Below are positions 9,831 through 19,765 of a DNA stretch of 64,000 bases, in pieces. The DNA is taken from NCBI RefSeq assembly GCF_003362725.1, contig NZ_QKTV01000006.1, positions 62,001-126,000 of the forward strand, read 5' to 3'. The notes beneath the pieces were generated by a model. The model saw only the letters and a program-made list of their open reading frames with translations, was not told where the DNA came from and searched no databases. The DNA is from Winogradskyella aurantiaca. GTDB lineage: Bacteria; Bacteroidota; Bacteroidia; Flavobacteriales; Flavobacteriaceae. How positions within the stretch are numbered: the first letter of the stretch is position 1; each line of letters opens with the position of its first letter. Position numbers and translations under genes: made by a program.

Positions 9831-9850
9831 TTAAATAAACCCTAGAGAAT

Positions 9851-9880
9851 AAACCCGAACTAATACTTCGGGTTTTTTTA
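9851..9880 (+). terminator. Rho-independent terminator after the small secreted-protein gene
   Basis: Stem AACCCGAA (9852-9859) pairs with TTCGGGTT (9867-9874) around a 7-nt loop and is followed by a T-run. Confidence 0.85.
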
Positions 9881-9946
9881 TGCCTTTATTTTATCCAATC
9901 CAAACTAATTTCTTTTGTAGCTTTATAGCTTAAAAATTCTCCTTAT

Positions 9947-12799
9947 ATGTCCAATCAAAAACGGCTCTTTTTAGTTGACGCCTATGCCTTAATTTTTCGC
10001 GGATATTATGCTTTTATCAAAAACCCTAGGATTAATTCCAAAGGGGAAGATACATCGGCAATCATGGGTTTTATGAATTCACTTTTAGATGTTATTAAAA
10101 GAGAGCGACCAGATCATCTGGCAGTTTGTTTTGATAAGGGTGGTAGTGCAGACCGTGTAGAAATGTATACTGAGTATAAAGCGAACCGAGACGAAACCCC
10201 GGAAGGTATCAAAACAGCTGTGCCCTATATTCATCAGATTTTACAAGCCATGCATATCCCCATTATTGAAAAGGAAGGATTTGAGGCCGATGACATCATT
10301 GGAACATTATCTAGACAAGCCCAGAATGAGGGCTATAAAGTGTTTATGGTAACACCGGACAAGGACTTTGCGCAATTGGTTACGGACCACATATTTATGT
10401 ACAGACCAGTATTTGGAGGAGGCTATGAGACATGGGGAATTCCTGAAGTTCAAAAGAAGTTTGAAGTGGACACCCCAGAACAGGTAATTGACTTCCTTGG
10501 AATGATGGGGGATGCTTCAGATAATATTCCAGGACTTCCAGGAGTAGGCGAAAAGACAGCTAAAAAATTCATTAATCAATTTGGGAGTATGGAAGGGCTT
10601 TTGGCCAATACAGACCAATTGAAGGGAAAAATGAAAGAAAAAGTTGAGGCTAATGCAGAACTAGGAAAGCTTTCTAAAGAATTAGCCAGAATCATGTTGG
10701 ATGTACCTGTACAATTTGATGCTAAGGATTTTGAGTTAGATCACCCCGATATAGAGAAAGTTAAGCAGATATTTCAAGATTTAGAATTTAGAAGGCTTAC
10801 AGATAATTTTCTAAAAACGTTTGCCACCGAAACAGGAACTACCGAAAGCACTGATAAAAATTCAAGTAAAAACCCAAAGTCAACTGTGGTATCACAGACC
10901 TCTAATGCACCGGCTGGTGCAGGTCAATTCTCCTTATTTGGTGATGAAAGCTCCTCGGCTTCTACTCCATCATCGGATTATACCAGAAGTACCATTGAAA
11001 ATACGTCACACTTTTATCAAAGTATAGATGGGTCGATGGCAACTAGATTGTTTTTAAAAAATCTGATGAACCAAAAATCTGTTTGCTTCGATACAGAGAC
11101 TACGAGTATTAACCCTTTAGAGGCCGAATTGGTAGGAATCTCATTTTCTTGGGAAACAGGGAAAGGCTTTTATCTCCCCTTTCCTGAGGATCGGGAATTA
11201 GTACAGGACTTGATAGAAACATTAAGACCATTTTTTGAAAGTGAAACCATTGAAAAAATTGGACAAAATTTAAAATATGACATTAAAGTATTGGCTAAGT
11301 ATGATGTCGAGGTAAAAGGGAAACTGTTTGATACCATGCTAGCACATTATCTCATCAATCCGGACATGCGTCATAACATGGATGTGCTTGCTGAGACATA
11401 CCTCAATTACACCCCTATTTCAATTACATCATTAATTGGAAAGAAAGGGAAGAATCAATTATCCATGAGGCAAGTCCCCTTAGACCAACAAACTGAATAC
11501 GCGGTTGAGGATGCGGATATCACCCTCCAATTGAAAGAACACTTTGAAAAGGAATTGGGAGCAGCTAACACACAAGCATTATTTGACGATATTGAAATTC
11601 CACTGTTAAGAGTATTGGCAGATATGGAACTGGAAGGTATTAATTTAAATAAGGAATTTCTGCAATCACTATCTGAAGTATTAGCCAAGGATATTACAAA
11701 TTTGGAAAAAGCCATATATGAAGCCGCTGGAGAAGAATTCAATATTGCTTCACCCAAGCAACTTGGATTAATTCTATTTGAAAAACTCAAATTAGTTGAT
11801 AAGCCCAAAAAAACTAAAACGGGACAATACTCAACAGCAGAAGATGTACTCAGCTATTTAGCTAAAGACCATGAGATTATTAAAAACATCTTGGAATATC
11901 GTGGTTTAAGTAAACTAAAAAGCACCTACGTGGATGCGCTTCCCAATCAGGTTGCGCCTAATACAGGTCGTGTTCATACAGATTATATGCAAGCGGTAGC
12001 TGCAACAGGACGCCTCAGTAGTAACAATCCTAATCTTCAAAATATCCCAATTAGGACCGAACGCGGACGTCAGGTCCGAAAGGCCTTTATTCCAAGAAAT
12101 GAGAACTATACTTTGTTAGCGGCTGATTATTCTCAAATTGAACTACGCATAATTGCTGCCTTAAGCGAAGAACCTACAATGATTGAGGCTTTTAAACGCG
12201 GTGAAGATATTCATGCCTCAACGGCCGCTAAAGTATTTAATATTCCTATTTCTGAAGTTACACGTGAGCAACGTGGGAATGCTAAAACGGTCAACTTTGG
12301 AATCATTTATGGGGTTTCGGCTTTTGGGTTAAGTAATCAAACAGACTTGTCCAGATCTGAGGCTAAGGAACTCATAGATACCTATTATGCCACCTATCCT
12401 AAACTCAAACAATACATAAGTGATCAGGTAGATTTTGCTCGTGACCACGGTTATGTACAAACCATTTTAGGAAGAAGGAGATATTTAAAAGACATAAACT
12501 CAAGAAATGCTGTTGTTCGTGGGGCCGCAGAGCGCAATGCCGTCAACGCCCCTATTCAGGGAAGCGCTGCTGATATCATTAAGATCGCCATGATTAATAT
12601 TCATAACAAACTTCAAGACGATCAGTATCAATCTAAAATGTTGTTGCAGGTACACGATGAATTAGTATTTGATGCGTACAAGACTGAGCTTCCTAAGCTT
12701 AAAGAAATGATCAAAACTGAGATGGAGAATGCTTATAAATTAGCAGTTCCCTTAGTTGTCGACATGGACATGGGTGATAATTGGTTAGAAGCCCATTAA
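9947..12799 (+). CDS. polA: DNA polymerase I
   Basis: Repair and Okazaki-fragment-processing polymerase, 950 aa, all three domains present. The N-terminal 5'-3' exonuclease (about 1-290) has FEADDIIGT, TPDKDFAQLV and the helix-hairpin-helix PGLPGVGEKTA. The proofreading domain appears active, with FDTET carrying Asp382 and Glu384. The polymerase domain has motif A DYSQIELRI, motif B RGNAKTVNFGIIYG and motif C VHDELVFD. Between exonuclease domains, around residues 290-350, is a Ser/Thr/Asn-rich linker. It is slightly longer than E. coli Pol I (928 aa). Start ATG at 9947 precedes the conserved FLVDAYALIFRGYYAF. The DUF2490 gene follows 12 bp downstream. Confidence 0.98.
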   Translation: MSNQKRLFLVDAYALIFRGYYAFIKNPRINSKGEDTSAIMGFMNSLLDVIKRERPDHLAVCFDKGGSADRVEMYTEYKANRDETPEGIKTAVPYIHQILQAMHIPIIEKEGFEADDIIGTLSRQAQNEGYKVFMVTPDKDFAQLVTDHIFMYRPVFGGGYETWGIPEVQKKFEVDTPEQVIDFLGMMGDASDNIPGLPGVGEKTAKKFINQFGSMEGLLANTDQLKGKMKEKVEANAELGKLSKELARIMLDVPVQFDAKDFELDHPDIEKVKQIFQDLEFRRLTDNFLKTFATETGTTESTDKNSSKNPKSTVVSQTSNAPAGAGQFSLFGDESSSASTPSSDYTRSTIENTSHFYQSIDGSMATRLFLKNLMNQKSVCFDTETTSINPLEAELVGISFSWETGKGFYLPFPEDRELVQDLIETLRPFFESETIEKIGQNLKYDIKVLAKYDVEVKGKLFDTMLAHYLINPDMRHNMDVLAETYLNYTPISITSLIGKKGKNQLSMRQVPLDQQTEYAVEDADITLQLKEHFEKELGAANTQALFDDIEIPLLRVLADMELEGINLNKEFLQSLSEVLAKDITNLEKAIYEAAGEEFNIASPKQLGLILFEKLKLVDKPKKTKTGQYSTAEDVLSYLAKDHEIIKNILEYRGLSKLKSTYVDALPNQVAPNTGRVHTDYMQAVAATGRLSSNNPNLQNIPIRTERGRQVRKAFIPRNENYTLLAADYSQIELRIIAALSEEPTMIEAFKRGEDIHASTAAKVFNIPISEVTREQRGNAKTVNFGIIYGVSAFGLSNQTDLSRSEAKELIDTYYATYPKLKQYISDQVDFARDHGYVQTILGRRRYLKDINSRNAVVRGAAERNAVNAPIQGSAADIIKIAMINIHNKLQDDQYQSKMLLQVHDELVFDAYKTELPKLKEMIKTEMENAYKLAVPLVVDMDMGDNWLEAH

Positions 12800-12811
12800 T
12801 TTTTTTATCAA

Positions 12812-13507
12812 ATGAAAAAAAAGATACTCAGTTTGATATTGTTGATTGGCTTTGCAATCACTGGAAATAGTCAAAGCAATAATGGCAAACTTGGCGCATG
12901 GTACATGTATTTCTGGGATACCCAGATAAACGAATCTCAATTTGGGTTTCAAGGCGATTTGCAATATCGCAATTGGAATATTATTGGTGATCTAGAGCAA
13001 TTACTATTGAGAGGAGGAGTTACTTACAGGCCTGTAAATACTAATATCAAATTTACAGTAGGTTATGCATTTATACTGACTGGAGAAGAAGGAGCTGACA
13101 ATTCTGAAACCACCAATGAGCATAGAATATACCAGGAGGCCATATTCCCTTCTAAATTAGGTAAACGGCTTTATTTTAATCATCGGTTTAGATTTGAACA
13201 GCGCTTCGTAGAAACTCAGGACTTTAGAACACGAGTGCGTTATAACCTATTCCTCAATATTCCTCTTAACCAAGTGGCGCTCACAAAAAATGCTATATAC
13301 TTGGCACTCTACAATGAAATATTTGTAAATGGTCAAAAATCAATTGGTAATGACCATACAGTTGAATTATTTGACAGAAACCGACTCTATGTTGGACTTG
13401 GTTACGCTATTAAGACTAATTTGCGATTACAATTTGGTTGGATGAATCAAACTACAGATGCAGTTTCCAAAAATCAACTTCAATTTAGCCTTCACCATGT
13501 TTTTTAA
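12812..13507 (+). CDS. DUF2490 family outer-membrane protein
   Basis: 231-aa protein with a Sec signal peptide (cleavage near ITGNSQ) and a mature part made of alternating amphipathic strands (GDLQYRNWNIIGDLEQLLLRGGVTYR, LRLQFGWMNQT), ending in an aromatic HHVF typical of outer-membrane barrels. The pattern matches the DUF2490 family, whose role is not established. It lies 12 bp after polA and 24 bp before sua5, probably in one transcript, but this position says nothing about function. Confidence 0.8.
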   Translation: MKKKILSLILLIGFAITGNSQSNNGKLGAWYMYFWDTQINESQFGFQGDLQYRNWNIIGDLEQLLLRGGVTYRPVNTNIKFTVGYAFILTGEEGADNSETTNEHRIYQEAIFPSKLGKRLYFNHRFRFEQRFVETQDFRTRVRYNLFLNIPLNQVALTKNAIYLALYNEIFVNGQKSIGNDHTVELFDRNRLYVGLGYAIKTNLRLQFGWMNQTTDAVSKNQLQFSLHHVF

Positions 13508-13531
13508 TACTACTTGTTATTGAATTCTTGA

Positions 13532-14488
13532 ATGAGCATAATATCTAAAGATCTTAACAGAGCAAAGCAATTACTCGAATCAAATGAGCTTGTTGCTATT
13601 CCTACAGAAACCGTCTACGGTCTTGCTGGCAATATCTATAGCGAAACAGCCATTAAACAAATTTTTAAAACCAAGGAACGTCCTTTATTTAATCCTTTAA
13701 TTGTCCATATTCCAGATTCAGACTATCTAGAAAACGTAGCCATGGAAATTCCGGAGAAGGCGAGCAAGTTAGCCAAGAAATTTTGGCCTGGGCCTCTGAC
13801 TTTAGTTTTAAACAAGAAACCAACCGTTCCTGTTTTAATAACAGCAGGAAAAGATACTGTAGCCGTTAGAGTTCCAAACCACCCTGTTACATTAAAACTC
13901 CTAAAAACTCTAGATTTTCCACTAGCAGCCCCAAGTGCCAATCCGTTTGGCAATATCAGTCCTACTCGCCCAGAACATGTGGAAAAGTACTTTTCAAAAA
14001 AGATTAAGATGGTCTTAGATGGAGGTGCTTGTAAAGAAGGTATTGAGTCCACTATTGTTGGGTTTAATGGAGAAGATCCTATTGTTTATCGCCTAGGAAC
14101 CTTAAGTATTGAAGAAATTGAAGCAATTATCGGACCCGTCTCCATTCTCAACAAAAAGGAAGTTTTGCCCGACGCACCTGGTATGTTAGAGCGGCATTAT
14201 GCCCCAAAAACAACAACTATATTATCAGATTCAATTCAAAAAACGCTTAAAACTCTTGAGTATAAAAAGATAGGTCTATTGTCGTTTGGCCCAAAAAAGA
14301 ATTTCCCTGAAGTATCAACAGAACTATCATTATCTGAATCCAGTAATCTAGAAGAAGCAGCTCAAAAACTATATGATGCCATGCATCAATTAGATGCTAT
14401 TGATCTTGATGTAATCATAATTGAGAAATTGCCAGAAACTGGAATTGGTCGTTCAATTAATGACCGAATCTTAAGGGCAACAAAATAA
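13532..14488 (+). CDS. tsaC: L-threonylcarbamoyladenylate synthase (Sua5/YrdC/TsaC type)
   Basis: Makes threonylcarbamoyl-AMP from threonine, bicarbonate and ATP for the t6A37 modification of ANN-decoding tRNAs. The YrdC domain (about 1-200) has AIPTETVYGLAGN, KERPLFNPLIVHI, FWPGPLTLVL, VAVRVPNHP and the nucleotide-binding APSANPFGNISPT. At 318 aa it also contains the C-terminal Sua5 domain (from about 215, LPDAPGMLERHYAPKT), so it is of the long Sua5 form rather than the short TsaC form. Start ATG at 13532. Confidence 0.94.
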   Translation: MSIISKDLNRAKQLLESNELVAIPTETVYGLAGNIYSETAIKQIFKTKERPLFNPLIVHIPDSDYLENVAMEIPEKASKLAKKFWPGPLTLVLNKKPTVPVLITAGKDTVAVRVPNHPVTLKLLKTLDFPLAAPSANPFGNISPTRPEHVEKYFSKKIKMVLDGGACKEGIESTIVGFNGEDPIVYRLGTLSIEEIEAIIGPVSILNKKEVLPDAPGMLERHYAPKTTTILSDSIQKTLKTLEYKKIGLLSFGPKKNFPEVSTELSLSESSNLEEAAQKLYDAMHQLDAIDLDVIIIEKLPETGIGRSINDRILRATK

Positions 14489-14539
14489 TTATGTAAGCTT
14501 AATCATTTTCAAGCGTCCAAACTCTATGATAATTGTGGT

Positions 14540-15514
14540 TTGGTCTTCTTAAGAAACTTTTTTGTTGTAATCTCATTTATTTGCGCCGGAATAGCAAATG
14601 CTCAGACTTGCTGTTCAGGCGGGATTCCTTTGTCTAATAACATAGGCCTAAATTTTTCTGACGCTGATGCTACCCTCTTTAGTTTGAGTTACGATTATAA
14701 TTACCTCAATACCTTAAAAAACAAAGGAGAAACTTTAAACGATAATTCCAGACTGCGAACAACAACTTCAATCCTTCTTAATATTGGGCATTCTTTTGGA
14801 ACGAAGTTCACGGTTGAAGGCCTGTTTACATGGGTAAAACAAACCAGGCGTATTACACAATTTGGAAACCAAAACCTGGACCAAACCTCTGGTATTGGTG
14901 ATGCTGTGGTTTTAGGTAATTTTGCTCTTATTGCTGACCCTCAACTACCTACCACACTTAGATTAGGATTAGGAGTTAAGGTGCCTCTTGGATCTACTAC
15001 AGAGACAAACGATCAGGGCATTGTATTAAATGCCGATCTGCAACCTGGCAGCGGGGCCTGGGATTTACTCTATGTTTTAACGGCTATCCAACAATTGAAT
15101 TTTAGACCTAGTCTTAGTCTATCTTTAAGGGCGGTATTCAGGCATACAGGCACTAATTCTGAATATCTTGGAAATTCAGCTTATAAATTTGGTAACGAAT
15201 TCCAGGCTTATTTAGGTTTAGTAGATCAATTCCTTATAAAAAGTACCTTAATAAATCCAAGTCTTACGTTCAAATACAGAAATGCTCAAAAAGACAGGAT
15301 AAACACCAATTCCCTTCCAAATACTGGTGGAAATTGGGTCTTTATAATGCCGAATCTCTCAGTTATTGTGGCCCGAAATTTAAATCTTTATGCTACTGCA
15401 GAACTACCGTTATATGCAGTTCCTGATGGTCTTCAATTAACACCAACATATAGAATAACAACTGGCTTCATTTATTCCCTTTTGAGTAAACCAAAAATTG
15501 AAAAATTCCAATAG
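14540..15514 (+). CDS. Outer-membrane beta-barrel / porin-like transporter, Cys-Cys N-terminus
   Basis: 324-aa protein. No in-frame ATG precedes the signal peptide; TTG at 14540 gives MVFLRNFFVVISFICAGIANAQ, a good Sec signal, so TTG is taken as the start. The mature protein begins TCCSGGIPLSNNIG and continues with repeated strand patterns (TTTSILLNIGHSFGTKFTVEG, LRLGLGVKVPLGST, LSLSLRAVFRHTG) of a transporter-type barrel. The downstream DUF3179 lipoprotein ATG is one base after its TAG, so the two are translationally coupled. The Cys pair right after the signal suggests metal or redox contact, but this is inference. Confidence 0.75.
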   Translation: MVFLRNFFVVISFICAGIANAQTCCSGGIPLSNNIGLNFSDADATLFSLSYDYNYLNTLKNKGETLNDNSRLRTTTSILLNIGHSFGTKFTVEGLFTWVKQTRRITQFGNQNLDQTSGIGDAVVLGNFALIADPQLPTTLRLGLGVKVPLGSTTETNDQGIVLNADLQPGSGAWDLLYVLTAIQQLNFRPSLSLSLRAVFRHTGTNSEYLGNSAYKFGNEFQAYLGLVDQFLIKSTLINPSLTFKYRNAQKDRINTNSLPNTGGNWVFIMPNLSVIVARNLNLYATAELPLYAVPDGLQLTPTYRITTGFIYSLLSKPKIEKFQ

Positions 15515-15515
15515 T

Positions 15516-16616
15516 ATGAAATTGATAAAATATGCAATCGTCCTTTCCTTAGTAATAAACTTCAGTTGCAGTGATGATTCCGAAGGTATCGGAGAGCAAG
15601 GAAATCAAGAAAATACTGAATCTAACGAAAATCCCAACGGTGGAACAGCGGGGTCATCAGAATGGCTTATTCCCGTTAATGAAGTTAGAGATGGTGGCCC
15701 TGGTAAGGACGGAATTCCATCCATTGATGATCCAAAATTCTCTTCCGTCGCATCTTTTGATTCTCAAATTAATGATAATGACCTTGTGGTGGCACTTAAG
15801 GTTGGAAATAATGTTAAAATCTATCCACACTTTATTTTAGACTATCATGAAATTGTTAATGATACATTTAGTGCAGATAGACTTACGCTTTCTTATTGCC
15901 CTTTAACTGGCACGGCTTTTGCTTGGGAAAGTCAAGTAGGTACTACATTTACATCATTTGGTGTTTCCGGACTTCTTTACAACGCCAATCTTATTCTTTA
16001 TGATAGAGAAACGGATAGCAACTGGTCACAAATTTTGGAATTATGTGTCAATGGTGAATCAATCGGCCAGGTGCCTATTAAACATGAAGTTATTGAAACC
16101 AATTGGGGTACTATCAAGGCCATGTATCCGAATGCTCTTGTTTTAAATGCCGATACCGGTTTCTCAAGACCATATGGTACTTATCCCTATGGAGCTTATT
16201 TAGATGTGGATGATTTCTTTTTATTCACCCCTTCGATTATAAACCCTCAACTGCCCAATAAGCAAAGAATTCTGGCCGTAAAAGATGGAAATCGGGCTAA
16301 AGTATACAAGTTTTCTAGCTTTGAAGGTGGACGTGTTGTCAAAGATTCTTTTATAAATGACCGTTATCTAATAGTTGGAAATGCCGATGTAATGAATGCG
16401 TTCTTGCTCAGTGGTGATCAAAACAATTTGGAGTTTAATTTTGTACATAATGGTTCAGAAGCTTTTTTTGAAGACAATGAGGGTACTGTTTGGAACATCT
16501 TTGGAGAAGCTATATCAGGACCACGCAGTGGAACTATATTGCAATCAACAAATTCATTCATGAGTATGTGGTTTGCAGTTGCAGCTTTTTATCCAGACCC
16601 CATTATCTTCGAATAA
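15516..16616 (+). CDS. DUF3179 domain lipoprotein
   Basis: 366-aa protein. The chosen ATG at 15516 gives a lipoprotein signal with lipobox INFSC; an upstream in-frame TTG at 15498 would only add six polar residues and is less likely. A Gly/Asn/Glu-rich linker follows, then the DUF3179 domain, with its hallmarks LSYCPLTGTAFAW, FGVSGLLYNANLILYDRET and SNWSQ. The role of DUF3179 is not known; the Cys in SYCPLTG is conserved in the family. It is coupled to the upstream barrel gene, so both may form an envelope unit. Confidence 0.85.
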   Translation: MKLIKYAIVLSLVINFSCSDDSEGIGEQGNQENTESNENPNGGTAGSSEWLIPVNEVRDGGPGKDGIPSIDDPKFSSVASFDSQINDNDLVVALKVGNNVKIYPHFILDYHEIVNDTFSADRLTLSYCPLTGTAFAWESQVGTTFTSFGVSGLLYNANLILYDRETDSNWSQILELCVNGESIGQVPIKHEVIETNWGTIKAMYPNALVLNADTGFSRPYGTYPYGAYLDVDDFFLFTPSIINPQLPNKQRILAVKDGNRAKVYKFSSFEGGRVVKDSFINDRYLIVGNADVMNAFLLSGDQNNLEFNFVHNGSEAFFEDNEGTVWNIFGEAISGPRSGTILQSTNSFMSMWFAVAAFYPDPIIFE

Positions 16617-16650
16617 GTAAATCGTTGGTATTCATTTGATTTTGGTCATT

Positions 16651-16672
16651 TTAATTATATTTTTATAATTAA
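16651..16672. other. A/T-only perfect inverted repeat
   Basis: A 9-bp arm TTAATTATA (16651-16659) and its complement (16664-16672) are separated by four T. It lies between the DUF3179 gene and the T9SS gene. It could be a weak terminator or operator; AT-rich sequence makes chance plausible. Confidence 0.35.
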
Positions 16673-16683
16673 GAAATAGCCTC

Positions 16684-17790
16684 ATGATCAAGTATATCTG
16701 GATAAGCTTATTACTAATTACCATTAGTACTAGCGCACAACAACTACCAGTAGTCAGCACACTTAACAATAGTATAAATGAATCCTCTGGGATTGTATAC
16801 GTCAATGATATTTTAATAACTCATAACGATTCTGGAGGTGGGAATGAACTTTATCAAGTAGACACAGCAACCGGCAATGTGGAACGAACAATTGTTATTT
16901 CCAATGCAACTAATGTTGACTGGGAGGATTTAGCTGCGGACGACACCTTTATTTATATAGCCGACTTTGGCAATAATTCTGGTAGCAGAACAGATCTTAA
17001 AATTTATAAAGTCCTGATAAGCGATGTTTTAAATTTCAATTCAGTAACTGCTGAGGTTATTGAGTTTTCCTATAAAGATCAAGTTGATTTCACCCCCACA
17101 ACAGCAAGCACTGATTATGATGCAGAGGGGCTAATTAGTTTTCAGGATAATCTTTACATATTTACAAAACAATGGACATCTCAAAACACTAGTGTATATG
17201 AATTGTCCAAAACACCAGGCAACTATGAATTGGATATAACAGACTCGATTAATATTAATGGGTTAGTTACAAGCGGCACCGTAAGTATTGACGAGTCAAC
17301 TGTTCTACTAACTGGATACAACATCTCGATTGTTCCATTTGGTTTTTCTCCTTTTATAATTGAACTAACCGGTTTTTCAGGAAGTCAATTTTCAAATGGT
17401 ACTTCAGTAAAAACAAGTATTTCAACTCCTAACGGTTTATCAAGTCAAATTGAAGCTATTGCCCCATTAGGATTATCTGATTTTTACCTTACGTCTGAAG
17501 TTTTTAATTCCGATAACCCTGCTCTATTTAGCTACACCTCAAATTCGTTGGGTATATCTGATTCTAACCTCAATGCCACAGGTTTTTATCCAAATCCAAG
17601 TTCAGATATGATTTTTTTCAAAAATGACGTTTCAAGGGTGGAAGTTTACAGCTCCTCTGGTCAACTGATAATAGAGCAAACTCATGGAGACCCTATAATT
17701 ATCACTAATATAGACAGAGGATTGTATCTTGTTGTCCTGACAAATTCTCAGGACAGATACAGTACCACACAGAAACTTATTGTAAATTGA
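16684..17790 (+). CDS. T9SS-exported protein with propeller-like repeats
   Basis: 368-aa secreted protein. It has a Sec signal (MIKYIWISLLLITISTSAQ), a body with beta-propeller-like repeats (SSGIVYVNDILITHNDSGGGNELYQVD, DWEDLAADDTFIYIADFGNN, YDAEGLISFQDNLYIFTKQ), and a C-terminal type A sorting domain starting near GFYPNPSSD and ending KLIVN, which directs export through the type IX system. The Asp-rich loops could bind calcium. No catalytic motif is visible, so I give no function. The next gene begins 23 bp downstream. Confidence 0.82.
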   Translation: MIKYIWISLLLITISTSAQQLPVVSTLNNSINESSGIVYVNDILITHNDSGGGNELYQVDTATGNVERTIVISNATNVDWEDLAADDTFIYIADFGNNSGSRTDLKIYKVLISDVLNFNSVTAEVIEFSYKDQVDFTPTTASTDYDAEGLISFQDNLYIFTKQWTSQNTSVYELSKTPGNYELDITDSININGLVTSGTVSIDESTVLLTGYNISIVPFGFSPFIIELTGFSGSQFSNGTSVKTSISTPNGLSSQIEAIAPLGLSDFYLTSEVFNSDNPALFSYTSNSLGISDSNLNATGFYPNPSSDMIFFKNDVSRVEVYSSSGQLIIEQTHGDPIIITNIDRGLYLVVLTNSQDRYSTTQKLIVN

Positions 17791-17813
17791 ATTCTATTAA
17801 AAATTCCAATCAC

Positions 17814-18281
17814 ATGAAAACTCTATTTATTGCCTTAACTTTTATGTTGATGTCTTTTCAAACAAATGCCCAGATGACCATTGAGGACTATCAAATGGAG
17901 CAGGAAATCTATAAAATGGAGAAACGAGAAATATTTGAAGAGTTTATAGGTGAGGTTGTTAACAAAGATTTTTGGGCCACTTACAACGAATATGAAGCTA
18001 AACGCTTTGACTTAGAAATGAGACGCTTTGAAATCGTTAAAAATTACTCTCAAGACTATTTTAATATGAGTAATGAACAGGCAGCTAGCCATTTGAAATT
18101 AGCCGAAAAACTAAACATCGATTTCAATAGACTTATGACCCAATACAGTAATAAGTTTATAAAGTCCCATGGCGGAAAGGTCGCCATGCAGTTTTATCAA
18201 TTAGAGCTATATTTCTTGGCCGTTTCAAGGACAGAATTAATTGAAAACATACCTACGGTTGCTGAGATGTTGAAGGATTAA
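17814..18281 (+). CDS. Conserved-looking periplasmic protein, unknown function
   Basis: 155 aa from ATG 17814, which gives a clean signal peptide (MKTLFIALTFMLMSFQTNAQ); a longer frame from TTG 17787 overlaps the previous stop and is not preferred. The mature part is strongly alpha-helical and charged (Glu/Lys/Met/Tyr rich: DYQMEQEIYKMEKREIFEEF), possibly a coiled coil. No domain recognised. Confidence 0.72.
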   Translation: MKTLFIALTFMLMSFQTNAQMTIEDYQMEQEIYKMEKREIFEEFIGEVVNKDFWATYNEYEAKRFDLEMRRFEIVKNYSQDYFNMSNEQAASHLKLAEKLNIDFNRLMTQYSNKFIKSHGGKVAMQFYQLELYFLAVSRTELIENIPTVAEMLKD

Positions 18282-18302
18282 TGACCTGGTGCGCAAAAAC
18301 TT

Positions 18303-19712
18303 ATGATAAAACTCTTCTTCAGGATTTGTTGGTTCTTCTTAATTTTTATAGCCTATGGACAGCAGGGAAATTATAAGTACAATCAATACGGTAACCGATC
18401 AATACTTTTAACTGGAAATGTCACAGGAAGTGTTACAGATATTGGTCTAACATATTACAATCCCGCCCGACTTTCTTTAATTGAAAACAACGGATTTGCT
18501 TTCAATGCCAGGGCCTTTCAGTATAATCAACTCAATATTGATCCTTTAATAACGGATGGTGACCCTGTAAACCGGGGGACATTTACTGGAGTGCCATCGT
18601 TGCTTGGAGGTACCTTTAGTCTATTTGATCAAAGATTTGCTTACGTTTTTCTAGCCAAATATCGGGTTAACAGAGATATATCCTCAACCTACTCTCAATT
18701 GAACGATAGAATTCTAGATGAATTTCCAGATGCTGAGGCTTACCTTTTAAAAACTAGCGTTGGAAATGACATAAGAGACGATTGGTATGGGCTAAGTTGG
18801 GCCAACAAATTAAATGACGATTTAAGTATTGGAATTTCCTTATTTGGCAGCTACTATAAATATCGTGGAATTAGGTCCTATAGCCAGGACTTTCAATTTA
18901 CAACTGAGCAAGTAAGTTCAGAACAATTTCAATACTCATTTGATCAACGGTCTTATGGCTTCCATGTTAAAATAGGTGCCGATTATAGATTTGAAAAGGT
19001 CGACATAGGCATTAATATTAATTTACCTTATCTGGAAGTAGCAAGCAGCGGGAGTTATGGACTTTCTCTTGTTAAAGCAGGAACTCAAGACAATAGTGAT
19101 CTACTGTTCGATTTTGAATCCGAAAATATTAAGGCTCGTCGTCGCATTCCTTATGGTATTTCAGCAGGTGCTGGTATAAAACTAGGAAGAAGTCGACTTC
19201 ATCTTAATCTTGATTTTATGTCCAGCTTAAGTGAATATTCAAGATTGGACATTCCACAATTGGAAATCAATGGCCAACCTACAGATGTTATTTTCAATGA
19301 GAAAAGGCGGTTTGTAACCAATTTTGGTGTAGGAGGTGAATTGTATATTGAAGAGAATTTTTCAGCCCTATTTGGATTTAGTACAGATTTTGACTCGCTT
19401 GGAGGTGAGACTAACTACTTTGATTTGGTAACAACTAATGCTGACGAATTAAGTGCCGGCACTAACTATATCCATTTAAGTGGTGGTGTGGATTGGAAAT
19501 TTAAATGGGCAAGTCTAATTTTTGGTCTTACCTATACACGTGGCACTAACAGTATTTCAATTTCTGATAATGATTTTATTGAACCGCCTAACACCGGTGT
19601 AGCAGATAACTCAAAAATTACTTCATCAAGAATTCAGTTTGTAATTGGTTTCGAAATCCCATTTATAAAAGGAATGTCATCCACCAACAACAATCGAGTA
19701 AACATTAATTAA
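18303..19712 (+). CDS. FadL/PorV-like outer-membrane beta-barrel protein
   Basis: 469-aa protein with a signal peptide ending near IAYGQ. Early in the mature part GNVTGSVTDIGLTYYNPARLSL resembles the start of OMPP1/FadL-type and PorV-like barrels (a hatch-like helix followed by an N-P-A motif). Many alternating strands follow, and an aromatic strand near the C-terminus (IQFVIGFEIPF). The ligand is unknown. It follows the helical periplasmic protein by 21 bp. Confidence 0.7.
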   Translation: MIKLFFRICWFFLIFIAYGQQGNYKYNQYGNRSILLTGNVTGSVTDIGLTYYNPARLSLIENNGFAFNARAFQYNQLNIDPLITDGDPVNRGTFTGVPSLLGGTFSLFDQRFAYVFLAKYRVNRDISSTYSQLNDRILDEFPDAEAYLLKTSVGNDIRDDWYGLSWANKLNDDLSIGISLFGSYYKYRGIRSYSQDFQFTTEQVSSEQFQYSFDQRSYGFHVKIGADYRFEKVDIGININLPYLEVASSGSYGLSLVKAGTQDNSDLLFDFESENIKARRRIPYGISAGAGIKLGRSRLHLNLDFMSSLSEYSRLDIPQLEINGQPTDVIFNEKRRFVTNFGVGGELYIEENFSALFGFSTDFDSLGGETNYFDLVTTNADELSAGTNYIHLSGGVDWKFKWASLIFGLTYTRGTNSISISDNDFIEPPNTGVADNSKITSSRIQFVIGFEIPFIKGMSSTNNNRVNIN

Positions 19713-19765
19713 TGCTATATAATTCTTAATCAATTTTTTATATCTTTCTCCATCTTAATTAAATC

